Under the pieces are notes generated by a model. That model saw only the letters and a list, made by a program, of their open reading frames with translations. It did no database searches and was not told the origin of the DNA. Made by a program: the position numbers and the translations under genes. This document shows, one piece after another, positions 39,301 through 52,203 of a stretch of 64,000 bases of DNA (positions are counted from its first letter, which is position 1; every line of letters starts with the position of its first letter). Source of the DNA: Todiramphus chloris collaris (lineage: Eukaryota > Chordata > Aves > Coraciiformes > Alcedinidae); contig JANVCC010000073.1 in NCBI GenBank assembly GCA_025345505.1, positions 5,407,448-5,471,447 on the forward strand. Reading direction: 5' to 3'.

Positions 39301-42300
39301 AGTAGATTTTAAGTAATTCAGCACTTGTTTTATAGAAATGGACCATAATTGTCAATTGAAATAACAGGTTCGCATTAGTCTACCTAAATAAGTATGGAGT
39401 CCAGAAGGAATTTTATCTGATTTAACACTGTTTCACAAGAGATTATATTAAACAGAGTTAAAGAAACACGAAACATTTGACTACTGTAAAAGCAACCGTG
39501 TTCTAAAGAGAGACCTGCTGGTGATGCTCCCCCTTTATTCCTTTTTACTCTGTTGCTCAAAAGTGGGTAACTATGTTTTTTTGTAAAGTTTCTTAGACTG
39601 AGGTCCATTATGAGTGTTTACAAAATATAGTCACTTGGCTCTTACAATACAAGTTTTGTCTTTTAGTGTAAAAATAGAAGAGGAAGTGCTGCACAGCTAT
39701 TATAAGAAGTCCTTAGTGTCCTTGTAGCTTATACACAGAATGGACATTTTTCCTACATAGCTAAACCATACAGCATTCAATGTAAGTGTTACTGTGGTTT
39801 GGAAGAGTTGAACTCCCCTTGTATTTTATTTTTAAATATGGCTAAACTTGAAAATGCTGAAAGAGAACTAAGTTTTTGTTAGCATTAGGAAATGATTAGA
39901 ATTCTTATTGTACCAAATCTTTTCTAGTTAAAATGATTCACAAATTACGAGTTAGAAGCTGTTATCATGTGTGATTGTAAGGGGTTTAAGGGAATTGAAC
40001 ATATGTGATACTGAGAACATAAAGAAAACATTTAAAGGGATCCATATGAGCACATTGAGTGTTTAAGTATTATACAGCATTTCTTTGACATCATGACATT
40101 ATCATAACACAAACCCAGCTGTATTTTAGGCTCATTGACGCCATTCAGAGTACGTGGCATAAGATTTCTGTTAATTTTTCTTCAGAAGGGAAGTGCTGTG
40201 TTTTCAGCACAACCTAAATAATGATATGTGGGACTCATTTGCTCTTAGAGTGGCGGTATGAATTACTTTTAGTATGGTATGAAATGACACACTTGGCTAT
40301 TTGAGGGCACACCTGTATTGATAAATAAAGTGCCCAGAGCCCATTGATGATCCCCAGTGCTTAACTGATCCCTCCCTCCCTCTGCCTGTTCTGGGCCATC
40401 CCATCCTGCTCAGCAAGAAAAATCTACTGCCACAGAGGCAAGCTCAAAGCACCATGGTCATAAGTCAGTAGGCTGTGGTTGGAAGTAGTATTGGTCTCTA
40501 GAGGTCTCTAAATCTCTTTTACTTCATATGTAAACTTTGACTCCATATGGCCCTTGGTTTGTAAGCTTTTATTCCATTATAAACTTTATTTTGCGTAAAA
40601 CCATATGGTTTGTAGAATTCTTCAGAGATGCTTGCTATTTTATATTCTGGAAGATTTACTGTGTACTAAGGCTGAGAAAAAAGTTATGTACAGCAAAAGA
40701 GTCTGAAGTTAAATTGATATTAAAAGTTCTGCTTATATATTTTTATATACTAGTGGTCTGACAAAGTTCTCAAAGCAAAGGATTTTGCAGGTAAAGTACA
40801 CCAAGTAAATGTTGAGCTACATCAGAAGGAGCAAGTGTAGAATAGATTACTGGAACACAGAATAAATGTGTAAATCAATACAGCAATTTCATACACTTTT
40901 TTTTTTTCATATTTACCTTTTCTCAAAACATGTGGCTGCAAAAATAAAGGTAATTCAGAGATAAGTAAGAAATTAAGGTCTTTGTGACATATACAGAAAA
41001 AAGAATAATTGGAAATTCAGAATGGAGGGAAAGGTTGTAAAGCCTTACACAACATGACTAAGTACATTAGCCTGTAGCAGAACCAGCACTGTGGAATGGT
41101 AGCACCTACATCTAATTCTTCGTTTCTCATCTTAGACTCAGAGCATAAGTCACACTGTAAACTCAAGAATTTTTATTCTGCATCTTTTAGCTGTAGTCTT
41201 AAGCGTTCAGATTCTTCTTCTTCCCTACACTGCATCTATTTCAGTTCTTCAGTGCCCACAATGCTCCTTCATCTCTGCTTGAGAAAAAAATTACAGCTTG
41301 ATTCCTAACTGAGCAGCTGTATACCCATTGAACTTTTAAATAAACTAAACTCTCTGAACATATGTTGCTTTTTATTCATTAAATAATGGATTGCAAACTA
41401 ATGCATACTCAGCTGAGACATGTCTAGTTTAAAACAAAAAATATTCTAAACATACCAATAAATAATGAATTTAGGAACTGAGAAAAATTAAAATATCTCA
41501 GAAGCACTGCAGGTTAGATGCAAACCTTTTAAGGTCCATTACTTTTTAATATATTCTCTCTTATATACTTCACTTAGTAACAGTACGGCCTATTGTAGTC
41601 TTGTCAGTAAATGATAAAACAGTTCAATTACCCTTTCTTTCCATGTGGATGCAAAAAGTATGGTGAGTATACTTCAAAACTGTTAGGAAAATACTTTGGT
41701 GAAGACCTGGTGTATTTTTCAAGCCAATTTTTAATCATATGCTAACCGATTTTTTCCTATCATACCTAGACTTTTTGATGTACAAATCTGAAAAATCTGA
41801 ACGTTATTAGGAAACATTAAAACTAAGAGCAGGAGTTGTTATGTTTAGCATTATGCTGAACAATAGCAACAGGATACAGATTTATAGCTAACCTAATTTC
41901 TGTATCCCTCCCATACATTTTTGGAGACTTGTAGGCTGTAGACAAATTATCTTGTGCAATACAATTTTTTTTGTTATTTAAATGGTTTTGCATTAAGTTA
42001 TTTTCCAGGATCTAATGTTTATTCGGAGTCCTGAAGAATCCTAAGTGTGCATATTTAGACATAACGCTGCTTTGTATCCCAAACAACGCATTTTGTGGTA
42101 TAAAAATAAAGTTAATGAGATGTAGACTTAGTTTCAAGCAAAATAAAAATAACTTTGCCAAATGAGAAAGTCTGTAAAAACTAATTGGAAACTCAGGTTG
42201 ATTCTCAGCATAATGAATTTGCAGTGCTTCACTGAAATGAAGGTCTGATGCAGAAGACTCGTCTTTAAATCACCAAAATAGTTCAGAATCTGATGCGAGG

Positions 42301-44290
42301 TTTATTTGTGATGCCAGTAGATGAGTGAAGGGGTGATAATTAAAAAGGAATCCCCTAGGAAATCTGATGTGTTAATGTATTGTGATAAATTGCACTGGGA
42401 GATACGAGGTACCCCACCAGCCAGAAATATAGTGCGGTTCACAAAGCAGAATCAGTCTATTGCATGGAACAAACTAAACTAATTGTCAGGTAATTGTGTG
42501 CTATCACAGGATAGGGACAGCCCAGATAAAAGGGGAAGAAGGGAACTAAAAGATGCGTTGCCCTTTAGATTATACCTTTTTTTTCCCCATTTAACTAGAG
42601 AAGCAGTCACCTTGGCTGCTCGGCATTTACTGCGTAGCTTTTGATGTACCTCGTGGAGTCTTAACTACGTGTCCTGGCAAAGATCAGCAATTTTCTAACA
42701 GGACAGCGTCACAACCATTAAAATGACTTGTCATGCAAATTATAGGTTGTATAATAATCCTGCAAATTTTCTGTAGGGTGGATTTAAGATTGATATCACT
42801 AATGGAATGTCAATGATCAAATACTTGAGGATGCTGGACATCAAATATTATGTCCAAAATTTGGGTAGCTTTCAATTCTAAAATAGCAGGATACAGGATT
42901 TGCTGAGATTAATTATTATATGAAAGTGCCTGAGCAGATTATTTCAGAGCTCTGGACTGTTGACTCCAGTGATTTAATTTACTGAGGTCTCCAATTTTCT
43001 AATATGCTTAGAAATGCATTTCTGGTATATGCAAACTAATAGTACAGTGTAAACCTCAATGCAACTGTAAGAAAGCTGCCTTGATAAAAGATCAATGAAA
43101 TTAAAAGGATTAAGCCTGGGCCAAATCCGTGACAGCTTTGCTTACCACAGCATAGAAAAGCTTATGTGGAACACTAAACAACCTTGTTTCTCCAGTTGGG
43201 GTAAATTGTGACTGTCACAGAGGAAAAAAGTGCTTTTTTTTTTTCTACCAGTCATTCCAAGGGGGAAGGGGCACATTTTTATCTTTCACCTTGAAGACAC
43301 ATCATGTCATAATTTAAAGAAAGCATGTGTTGTAAATGGATGGCCACAACAGTTCCTTGCAGGGAATTTTTGCAAGTTCATCAGAGCTCCACTCCAGCTG
43401 CTTTTGTGCAAATTTAACTGGACGTCTGCTGAGGTAAAGGGGAGGGTGAGTACAGAAATGGGACAAAGCCACGTTAGACACTGAGGTAAATTAGCCGGAA
43501 GAGTATCAGGTTAATAGCTTCTCAGTTCACCTAATCTGGCAGATATTTTTATCAGCATCTTCTTTGCAAAGTATTTGTTATTGTTCTTTTGAAAAGGAAT
43601 TTCCTGCCCCAATTCTTCATCTTGCTGTACTGAGAGCCTTTGGAGACTCTTGTGAGAAGCAGAGAACGCAGGATTTTATTCTCCCTTCAAAGTGCTGTTA
43701 CACCATATGTGTGTCTTTGTCATCTTTTGCAGGAGGACTCAAGCTCGCTGGCACCTTAAAGCCAGGTAGCAATGTTAGCACAGGGCAGGACCCTGCAGAT
43801 ACAGCATCCCTCTGGGGTGCTGAGGGTCCCGGGGCAGCAGCAGCACTGCTGGCAGGGCCACGGGTACCCACCTTGCACGTTCTTCACTTTGTCTCCTTGT
43901 GAGCCCCTTGCCAGCTCGTCTGCTTTTAGCTGGCATAAAACCTTTCCTCTGGGTACCTGGATCATTAGTGCTTCAGGTAGTCTTGGTGAGGGCCTTTCCC
44001 CAGGTCTCGTTTAATAGATGCACTAAGAGACTCGCAGAAATGCGTTAACCTTGTTTTATGAGAGATGTTTGGAAGGTGGTAGGAATTACTCAATTATTTT
44101 CTCTCTTGATTCGAAGCGCAAGAGTGATTGTTCTATTATATCTTTCACAGGTGTTCTTAAATGAGAATTACACCTCATGAAATCAGTTGGTATCTGCGCT
44201 GCAATTCAATGTCAACTTGATCTATTTGTTCTTTACCCTCCTCCTCCAAAACTCCTATGACAACTTAAGTGAATGTCATATTGGCATCAT

Positions 44291-44367
44291 CTTTTTTTTA
44301 CCTTTTTTTTGTTTTGTTTTGGTTTTTTTGTTTTTTTTTTTTTTAATTGTTTTGTTTTTGTTGTTGA
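44291..44367. repeat. T-rich / (TTTTG)n low-complexity tract
   Basis: Long T runs broken by single G, GG or AA (up to about 14 T in a row) fill this interval. It lies roughly 210-290 nt upstream of the first teneurin exon on the transcribed strand, so its U-rich RNA could bind pyrimidine-tract proteins. No such role is shown by the sequence alone. Confidence 0.85.
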
Positions 44368-44554
44368 ACTAGAGTGCTGGAGGGTGTGTCTCTATCTCTA
44401 CTGTTATATTTTCAATTTTTTACATGTTGGAGCAATGTTTTCCAGGCAGCTGCGTTAACAACACGATCAAGCACAATGCTTTAATCCCGGTAGCTGTTGT
44501 ATGATGCTCATTGTCTCTTGATCTCCTTAAAACAATAACCCTCCATGGGCGTCT

Positions 44555-44577
44555 TTGCCTTTTCGTTGTTGTTCCAG
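44555..44577 (+). promoter_or_regulatory. 3' splice site of the proline-rich TENM1 exon
   Basis: The pyrimidine-rich run CTTTGCCTTTTCGTTGTTGT leads into TCCAG at 44573-44577. The reading frame becomes teneurin-like immediately after the AG, which fixes the acceptor here rather than at a nearby AG. The preceding exon must end with a single nucleotide of a split codon (G expected, giving Asp). Confidence 0.85.
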
Positions 44578-44818
44578 ATATGCCGGGTAGCCCACATAAC
44601 CAGTTCACCTTCAGACCCCTGCCGCCGCCGCCTCCGCCGCCGCACGCGTGCACCTGCGCCAGAAAACCACCTCCGACGGCCGATTCTCTCCAGAGGAGAT
44701 CCATGACCACCCGCAGCCAGCCCAGTCCTGCTGCCCCGACTCCCCCCACCAGCACGCAGGATTCGGTGCATCTCCATAACAGCTGGGTCTTGAACAGCAA
44801 CATACCGCTGGAAACCAG
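44578..44818 (+). CDS. TENM1: teneurin-1 internal exon: proline-rich cytoplasmic region
   Basis: This 241-nt internal exon of a teneurin (type II transmembrane adhesion protein) encodes part of the N-terminal cytoplasmic domain. The frame opens with two nucleotides of a split codon, then MPGSPHNQFTFRPL, seven consecutive Pro (44622-44642), HACTCARK, a Ser/Thr/Pro/Gln-rich stretch, and VHLHNSWVLNSNIPLET, ending with AG of a split Arg codon before GTACGG. The block SPHNQFTFRPLPPPP with HACTCARK is, as I recall, typical of TENM1; TENM2, 3 and 4 have a different sequence before the shared LNSN-PLE-R motif. RPLPPPP (44613-44633) matches a class I SH3 ligand, consistent with the reported binding of the teneurin-1 cytoplasmic domain to the adaptor CAP/ponsin. 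The exon is GC-rich with CCG codons, unlike its flanks. It is incomplete as a gene: the start codon lies upstream of the window. Confidence 0.93.
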
Positions 44819-44973
44819 GTACGGACCGACCTGTCGCACGAAGCGTAGCTCAGGTGTTTCAAAGAGGAAGAGAAAACCCAAAAGGTGGGGAGGAAGCCCG
44901 GTGTTTAAAGGAGGTGGTGATGGGGAGTCACAAGGTTGTCGTTCAGCACGTGGCAGTGCGGTTTGAACGGAGG

Positions 44974-45053
44974 CCTTGACACGTAGCCACGCGAGGCCTT
45001 ATTAATGCGATTGATTTATATCATGAATGCGCGTGAAAGCGCGTGTTCTGCAC
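44974..45053. other. CpG cluster just downstream of the proline-rich exon
   Basis: About ten CpGs occur within 80-90 bp, including CCACGCGAGG and two copies of GCGCGTG (45029-45035 and 45039-45045) separated by AAA. CpG richness continues from the GC-rich exon past its donor into the intron, then stops sharply. It could be an extension of the exon's base composition or a separate regulatory element. Confidence 0.5.
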
Positions 45054-45514
45054 GTTTTTGGAAGAGTGGTGTGCAGGCAGGATTTGTGCCTGTGTACTTG
45101 TGTCACCCACGAGCCTTCTCCCTGCGCCGTTTTGTTTAATCAGAGCACTCTGGCACTTCCAGAGTCAGTGTTCAAGGTAGGAAATTATACTAAAATAATA
45201 TTTTCCTCAATTTAAACACTTTCTTGCGTGTATACACAAAGAATAAAATATTATAATTGTTTGGCAATGGAAGAATGATACGGGCCCAAGATAAGTATAG
45301 AGCATGGAGAGACTTTACCTCTGGGGGCTGGGCAAGGGAGGCTTCTACTTCAGGATCATTCACAATGAATAGAAATGATCTCTCTGCAAGATAACTGAAA
45401 GCAAATTCATCCTGTATTCAGCAAACCTGTGTCTCAGCACCTGAAGTTCTGCCACGGAGGTAAAAGTATAATTTCCTCTGACTTGTTGTCCATAATAAGC
45501 TTTTTTGTTCCTGA

Positions 45515-45550
45515 TAGTATTAGCTAATAGATAGATTAGTATTAGCTAAT
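45515..45550. repeat. 14-bp direct repeat, 22-bp period
   Basis: TAGTATTAGCTAAT occurs at 45515-45528 and again at 45537-45550 with an 8-bp spacer, AGATAGAT-like in composition. It is a small local duplication. Confidence 0.9.
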
Positions 45551-48500
45551 TTGATGCCTTCCAACAAAGGCTGCATTTGCTGAATCGACGTTTAAAACAA
45601 GCCCTTGATTTTCTACAACCTTCTTCCTTTCCACTGTGAGCAGAGTACCAAGAGGTTTTGACTAGGGTGTTCTTTGGGTTTGGCTTTTTAAATGTAAAGT
45701 ACGTGACTGTGAAAGTTGTGTTTAGTGAAACAGGTGAATGTCTGACATCCAGCTAATCTGGTGAAGAGACTATAAGATATTATGCATGGAAACGTTTTCT
45801 TTTTAATACACATATGTCTAAGGGACAGTTACCACAATGAAACCTAAATTCTGTTCTTTTACAAGGTTGTTTTTATTTTACTGCTTAATTTTAGTATACG
45901 TCTCAACTGCTGCTGATCAGAAGTGCCAAATTAACTTTTTCTTCTCTGAAAGGCTATTAAGTTTGGATTGAAGAATAAAAGAATTAATTCTGAAATAAAA
46001 CTTTTATTATTTGTCTTTAGGACAGCTCACAAAAAAGAATCAAGCAGGATGGAAAGTTTTCTCTAAAAGTGAACATGAACAAAATTTTAGTTCAGTTGGT
46101 AATTCTAGAGCTAGAAGCTTCTGTTCACACAGTCTATAAAGATAAATCTCTGTCATGTCTGGTGTAACAAGCTTATATATCTGTACCTTCTGCTGCATAT
46201 AAGGCATTCTGTACCCATTAAGTTCCTTTTGGTTCTCTTCAGTTACCAGTTGGACAGGTCTTGTTTAGTCTTTCTGGACCCCTCTTCACTGTGTTCTCAA
46301 CACACCTTATTGGGGAAAATACTTTTCAATTTTAAGTCTCTCTTGAGTTCAGTTTAATTTTTCTGGTTTCTTACTATTTTTGCAAATTTGTAACGTCTCA
46401 TAAAGGACAACTACATAGATATACAGTTATATCTATAATTGTGTAATTGCATCCTGACAAAAGGTCTGTGCAGTGGATTAGGAAATTGGACTGGAAAATG
46501 TACTATGGGCTACACGTTAGCAATTCACAGAGTCTGGGAATTTTCCACATTCCTACCCTTCAGTGGTTGTTTCAGCTGATTTCATTCACTCTCTGGTAGC
46601 TAACTGCAGCCTCTCATGAAGCTGGATGAAAGGCTGTATAATCTGACAGTAGAATCCATGAGACTGTTTGCCAAGATGGATATGCAGTTTATGCACAGAC
46701 AAGCAATATAGCCAGGGGAACACTGATAAAACCAGTTGTGATCACCACTGCCCAGAAGTCTAGTATGCAGCACAGCCTTAGAGAAAAAGGAGGACTTGTA
46801 GCTTGTTTTTTCCTTCCTTTAACAGGGAGTGATTCAGCTAGAATTGAACAGAGACTCTAGCCAGGTATTACCTGGATTCTTTTGCTTTCCTTCTCCATTA
46901 ATGTTTATCTGCTCATTAAAATTAATCCTAAAAGATAAAGGCAAACATGTCATTGGCAGCTGTGTTTCTGTGTTAAGTCTTTAGTAGTACCAAATCTACC
47001 TAATATGTCTAAGCAGACCTACTTTTTTTATTTGGAACTTTTTCACTCAAAAATAAGACTTAGTAATGTATTCCCTACTGTAATAACGAGGCAAAAATCA
47101 GAATGCATATGGTTAGCTTTTCTTCCAACTATATCTCTTGTTAATTCATAAAAAAACCAGCACACGTGTGTGCGTGGTTTAGTTATAGCCATGTAATATT
47201 ACAGAATTTTCAGACAGGAAAAGATTTCTTAGTTCTAATCATGTGACAGTAAATCCTGTTCACTTTGGATGGTCAGAAATGAAGCAACTTTATGGGTCTG
47301 CTCGTAATGATAATGTGTCATATTTACGTAAAAGAAAATTCTGTAGTACTGAAAATGCTTGCAGTACTCTGATGAAATGAATTCTTAGGTAATTAGAACT
47401 TGAACCCCTAGATTAGACCACCAAGGGCAGCAGTAAAGACGTGTGCTGAGGTAGGTAGGTGTTCAGAAAGTTTTTTGTAGTGCAAAACTCTGTTACACTG
47501 GTATGGGAAAGGGCAACTCAGAAATTCTGGTTTGTGCTTCTAGAGGTGTTATACGCATGGACTAATCTGCAAAACACTTTTGCCAGGACCCAGCTTGCTA
47601 GCCTGAATGTTTAATGAGGAGACTGACTCGGGAAGGGGAAATTACTTGCTCAAGTTAAGACAAGCTTTTGGCAAAGCCAAAAATAGAGTCTGGATGCCTG
47701 TCATTGCCAAGGCCGTTTCTCTAACTCCGCCAGTTACTCTGATTATAAGCAACCCAAATGAAAATAAGAATTAGGAACACATTTAAAATTTCAGAGGACG
47801 TGTCGTAGCATAGCTGTTGATGGAGAAATTGGAGAAGGGTTGTACCTGTAGGAGGTGTAACAGCTCCAACTGTCAACTGACTGTGCTGCAGCCTTAGCGC
47901 TTAATGCACCTGTAAATAAATGCAAGTGCAGGCTCTACCTGTACACGTGCATGCACAGCTTGGAAAAACCCATATTCTTTATTAAAATGACTTAGGAACG
48001 TGCAGTCATTTCATTGTCACACAGAAAAATGATTTGTAAGTATTGCCAGCAAAAAAGACCACAAGGATCTGTCGCACCACGTAAAAAGATGGGAAACACT
48101 GATTCACTATTTTAGGGTAATGTTATCAGGATGTTACATATATTGATCTTTTTCTCTGCCCCTGAGTGAAGTACTTGTAACCTACTACCTAGTCCCTTCC
48201 TTTCCACTAAAATAATTGTTTTTTCAGGCTTCATAGATACTTTGGTCTAACGTTTCAAATCTTAAGATTTACAGTGTAATGCATTGTCATTATTTCTGAC
48301 AGCCCCATCTGAACTAGTTTACTGCTTTTTATGGAGTATGGATTAAACCCTGACAATTCAAAGGCGTGGTTTTCATTTTCTCCATGCCCCGTTAGCTGAG
48401 TCAGTATTTGTTCCAATGTCTTGGGGGGTTTTGTTTTGTTTTTTCCTGGTGTTTACTATTTATTTTCCCTCTGTGGTCAAATTCCCAGATAAGAAGACAA

Positions 48501-50019
48501 TGTTAGATGTTAAATAGGGATTTTTGCCTGACATTAATTCTGATTCTCCCTATAGTCTTGTTACAGTTCCCTCATGGATAAACCATTGGACGTGCTCATT
48601 TTGAGTAAAGTTTTGCTTTTACGTTACCCAAGCATTGGAATTTTAAAGTTTTCTGTCTAACTACCAAAACTTACCTAATTTTGATTTTGTTTCATAGCTT
48701 TGTGCTTTAGTATTTTAATTATTTGCTTCTTCCTTCCTTTTTTAAATCAAATTTCTTTCTAGTTCCTCTAACCCATTTAGCAGTGTTGGCAGTGAGGTTA
48801 ATGCTGTGCTGAATGGACTGAAATCTCCCTTCACTGCACTGGCAATGAGCCAAGTACTGTGGAAAAAGACAGCTTAATTTAAGCAATCTTATCACCATGG
48901 TAATAGCTCCTCTAAGGGGACAGTGAGGTACCAGACCATGAACCTGAGATTCAATTATCATTACTTTATATAAAAGTTTGAAGTACTAGAATAATAACAG
49001 AAGTATTTGTGGTTCAAGGCAGTTATGAGTTTTAGTTACTATTCAGCAATATTTCAGCGGGCTAAAGTTTGATTGTGGCTCTAACCACTTAAAAACTTTA
49101 GGAGTTTTGGGATTCAAGCTCATCATATAGATGCAGTCATTCCTTTCTGTATTATATAGTTATAATATGGATTTTCAAGGTGCATATTTAAGACTATCTG
49201 GATTTCTGTTTGCTAAAAATATCATCTTGGTTATAATTCTGTGTAGTATAAGGGAGATCTTGACAGCTGTCACTTATCAAGAGATTTATTCTGTACTGTG
49301 GTTTTCCCTTGTTCTTTTTTAAACAAGCTCATAAGTATTTGTGCTCTTCAAGAAGTACACTAATAGCCTTTCAAATCACAGAAACTTGTACATTCTGTTT
49401 AAGCTGGAATAGTGCTAAAAGCAGATATAATGGAAGGAAGATGCATATATAAATACCCACTCACACGGTTCGGTGGGAGCTCTCGGATGGTTTATATTCT
49501 CTCCTTGGTCTCTTCATTTGAGCATCTTGTGAATCTTACCCCCAGTGCAGAGATACAGAAAGCTCTTTTGTGCCTGACTTTTTCCCAGTTCCAGGTTTCC
49601 ATAGCAAACAGAATGGCTTTTACAGCTCCCGAGGCACACAGGTGTTAATGGCCAAAACCACCAAGCAGGTAGACAATGCCTGTTTGAGCCATGCATTTCA
49701 TTAGAAACTTGTTTACCAACGGAGCCTACTCCTGAGTTAAATGACCAGGCTCGTGGTTATCCCAAGAATAAACACAGGGGAGGGCTTCGTTTATAATCTT
49801 TCCTTCAAATCCTGTTGGTCAGTATTTGCTATTATGACATTTCACTTGTATTTTGTGATTTTCTAACTAATTAAACAATAAATCTAAGCTATGGAGAGGC
49901 TTACCTTATTAAAAACAAACACATGGCAAGGGTTTGAAATCCAGTCCCAGGTGTTTCTGCTGCACAACAGAAAAGATCTGAAGATATTTATGACTTCTGA
50001 ATTATAAAAGATAAATTGA

Positions 50020-50083
50020 AAACTGTAAATATGACCATGAACTTAAAATAAAAGCTGTAAATATGACCCTAAATTTAATAATG
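50020..50083. repeat. imperfect 32-bp tandem duplication
   Basis: The core CTGTAAATATGACC occurs at 50023-50036 and 50055-50068. The flanks of both copies also resemble each other (AAAACTG... and AAAGCTG...; ACTTAAAATA and AAATTTAATA), giving a 32-bp period duplicated once. Confidence 0.8.
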
Positions 50084-50390
50084 CGAGACTGAAAGCATCC
50101 TTTGTGGAAATAAAAATATAAACCTCTGTCAGCCACACTGAAGCACAGTTTTCATGTCAGCAGCAATGGCACTTGATGGTCCTTCTTTTGAATAATCTGA
50201 GATCTGTTCACTAAGGACAATACGACGATTTAAATGGTTCGTACATTCTACTGGTTTTATTGGTAAGACTCTCTGGTGTGGGCTTCCCTGCAACAGTGGA
50301 GTAGCATTTGTATGTGTAGGGGGATTTTCTGCAGGCTTAATGTAGTAACTTGACCAATCAAGCTGCAGGTACTCTTCCCTCATTATGTCA

Positions 50391-50433
50391 AATAATGCAA
50401 TGGTAATGATAATAATAGTAATAATGGTAATAA
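50391..50433. repeat. degenerate (TAA/ATG) trinucleotide tract
   Basis: The tract is AATAATGCAATGGTAATGAT followed by further AATAAT and GGTAATAA units. It is a decayed trinucleotide microsatellite. Confidence 0.75.
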
Positions 50434-52149
50434 AATCGTAACTAAAATTAAAGATATGTTGTTATTTTATGGCCAGCAGTAAGCAAGAAGCCTGTTAGCT
50501 TTCTATGCAAGACAGTCTTTTCGTTTGCAAAACCAGGAACAGACTGAATATCAATCTTGAAAGAGAAAGGTAATTATAGGTTAATACAAAAGGCTGATCT
50601 GGAAAACGGGGACGGTGCGAAAGGGTCAGAGATACGCAAAAGATTCTGTCTTTTTCATTTGCGAGAAAATCACATGCATATGTCTGATGTTATTGCCCAG
50701 AAATGTTTATCTATCCCCTGGATAGCCACTTCTAGGAAATCTGTTTTGGAAGACCAGAGAGTATTCAGGTAGTTACTGTGATACGCCTCTTGTCAAGTAA
50801 AATTTGTGTTATTTGTCACAGTAGCTGTGCAGGTTGGCTTTAGACCGTAATGTGTGCGAGTGGAGGTGTTTGGAGGAAGACTCAAATGTTAGTAATAAAA
50901 GTCAGAATATGCTGAATACCCACAGGAGGCAATTCATGGCAAAGGAAACCGTGGTGCTACTGCTTCAGTTTTCGCTTTCCTTTCTTTAAGTCTAACCACA
51001 GAATATAAGCAACAAAATTACAATATTGGTATTTTTAGCCTTTTTGATTTGTGGTGTCAAAGTACTCTGCAAATAGTACATACTATTCTTTATGTAACTT
51101 TTGTAAGTATTATGATAAGTACTATTCTGGTTTTCCACGAGCTTATTCTTTCCTTACCCAACGAATCCCTGTGTGCAGTGGTCAGTTTTACTCAGCTCTT
51201 TGAGCTGTAGTGCTAAAGGAAAGTTCAAAGCCACAGAAAAGTGCTTTTGAAAACGACTGGATTTGTAGCGATGTCACCATGTATCACGGTAATAAAGCCC
51301 ATACTGATCTGTACAAGAGCAATTTATGTCTCCAGTGTGGTACATTTTGTTTTGGGGTTGGGTCGGGGTTTTTTTCCCCCTAAATAGCCAATGAAACCAG
51401 AAGACACTTGTGTTTTGGACAGCTGTTCCCTTTTAGAAGCTGTTCTTGATTTTGGCAATGTCCTACATTTATATAATTATTGTCCCAGATTTCTGCCAGG
51501 GACTTGAAAGTGTAGTCACCTGGTTAACAGGCTTAGCTTGCCTGCAGCAACAACAGACAAGTGAGTCAGCATCATGTCACTTGTTGTTCTGTACTAAAGC
51601 GAAAAGTAAAGGATACAGATTCTTTTTACATCCTTTCACATTCAGGGTCACAGGGCTATGTTTTCAAACACTATGTAAAGAAAACATCAGTGAATAAGGG
51701 GAAGCAATTTGATGCGAATGACTCAAAAGGCAAGTCCAGCTCAAAAGCGGAAATTTTAACAAAGCAGTTCTGTTCCCAAAGACAAATCTCCAGGGAGTTT
51801 CAAATATATTTCAATTATGTATGTAGAAATAGAATGATAAATTAGAGAAATAGTTTTCATGGCCATTTGCCCCTTATTTCATCCATAAGCGTTCTTGTTC
51901 CTGCAGTGCTTGTACATAAAAAGAAAAAACAAAGCACATAAAATTATAGGTCAGATTCTATCTTAAGTCAAGTCTTATATTCGCATACAGTTTTCCTTGG
52001 CTGGTTTTCAAGAGGAGGGTATAGTGTATGTATCTTTGTTGTCAAATAACTCTCTTGTTTTTATACTGTGTAGTTTGCTGAGTATATTCACTCTGTTTAT
52101 AAACAGAGGTCCCTACTCTAATTATTATCTAAGTTTAGAAGTTTCCTGG

Positions 52150-52203
52150 TTGTTTTTTTTGTGGTGGTTTTTGTTTGGGTTGGTTTGTTTGTTTGTTTTT
52201 TCT
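52150..52203. repeat. T/G-rich low-complexity tract with (TTTG)n
   Basis: T8, GTGGTGG and a run of GTTT units (TTTGTTTGTTTGTTTTTTC) make up the tract. It is a simple repeat in intron sequence. Confidence 0.85.

Larger units (their letters stand above)
32857..44577. other. non-coding, presumed upstream TENM1 intron (part 4, to acceptor)
   Basis: This is the last part of the intron before the first visible exon. It is strongly AT-rich around 36170-36390, where two perfect 9-bp inverted repeats occur. About 34630-35000 and 42700-42850 are stretches with many ATTA/TAAT cores and no low-complexity pattern, and look like candidate conserved non-coding elements. A long T-rich run (44291-44367) lies about 210 nt before the exon. 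The open frames here are short and resemble no known product. Confidence 0.65.

Noticed and set aside
44420..44881. 153-codon open frame on the minus strand over the proline-rich exon
   Set aside because: It is the antisense shadow of a GC-rich, CCG-repeat coding exon; the poly-Gly run simply mirrors the poly-Pro codons.
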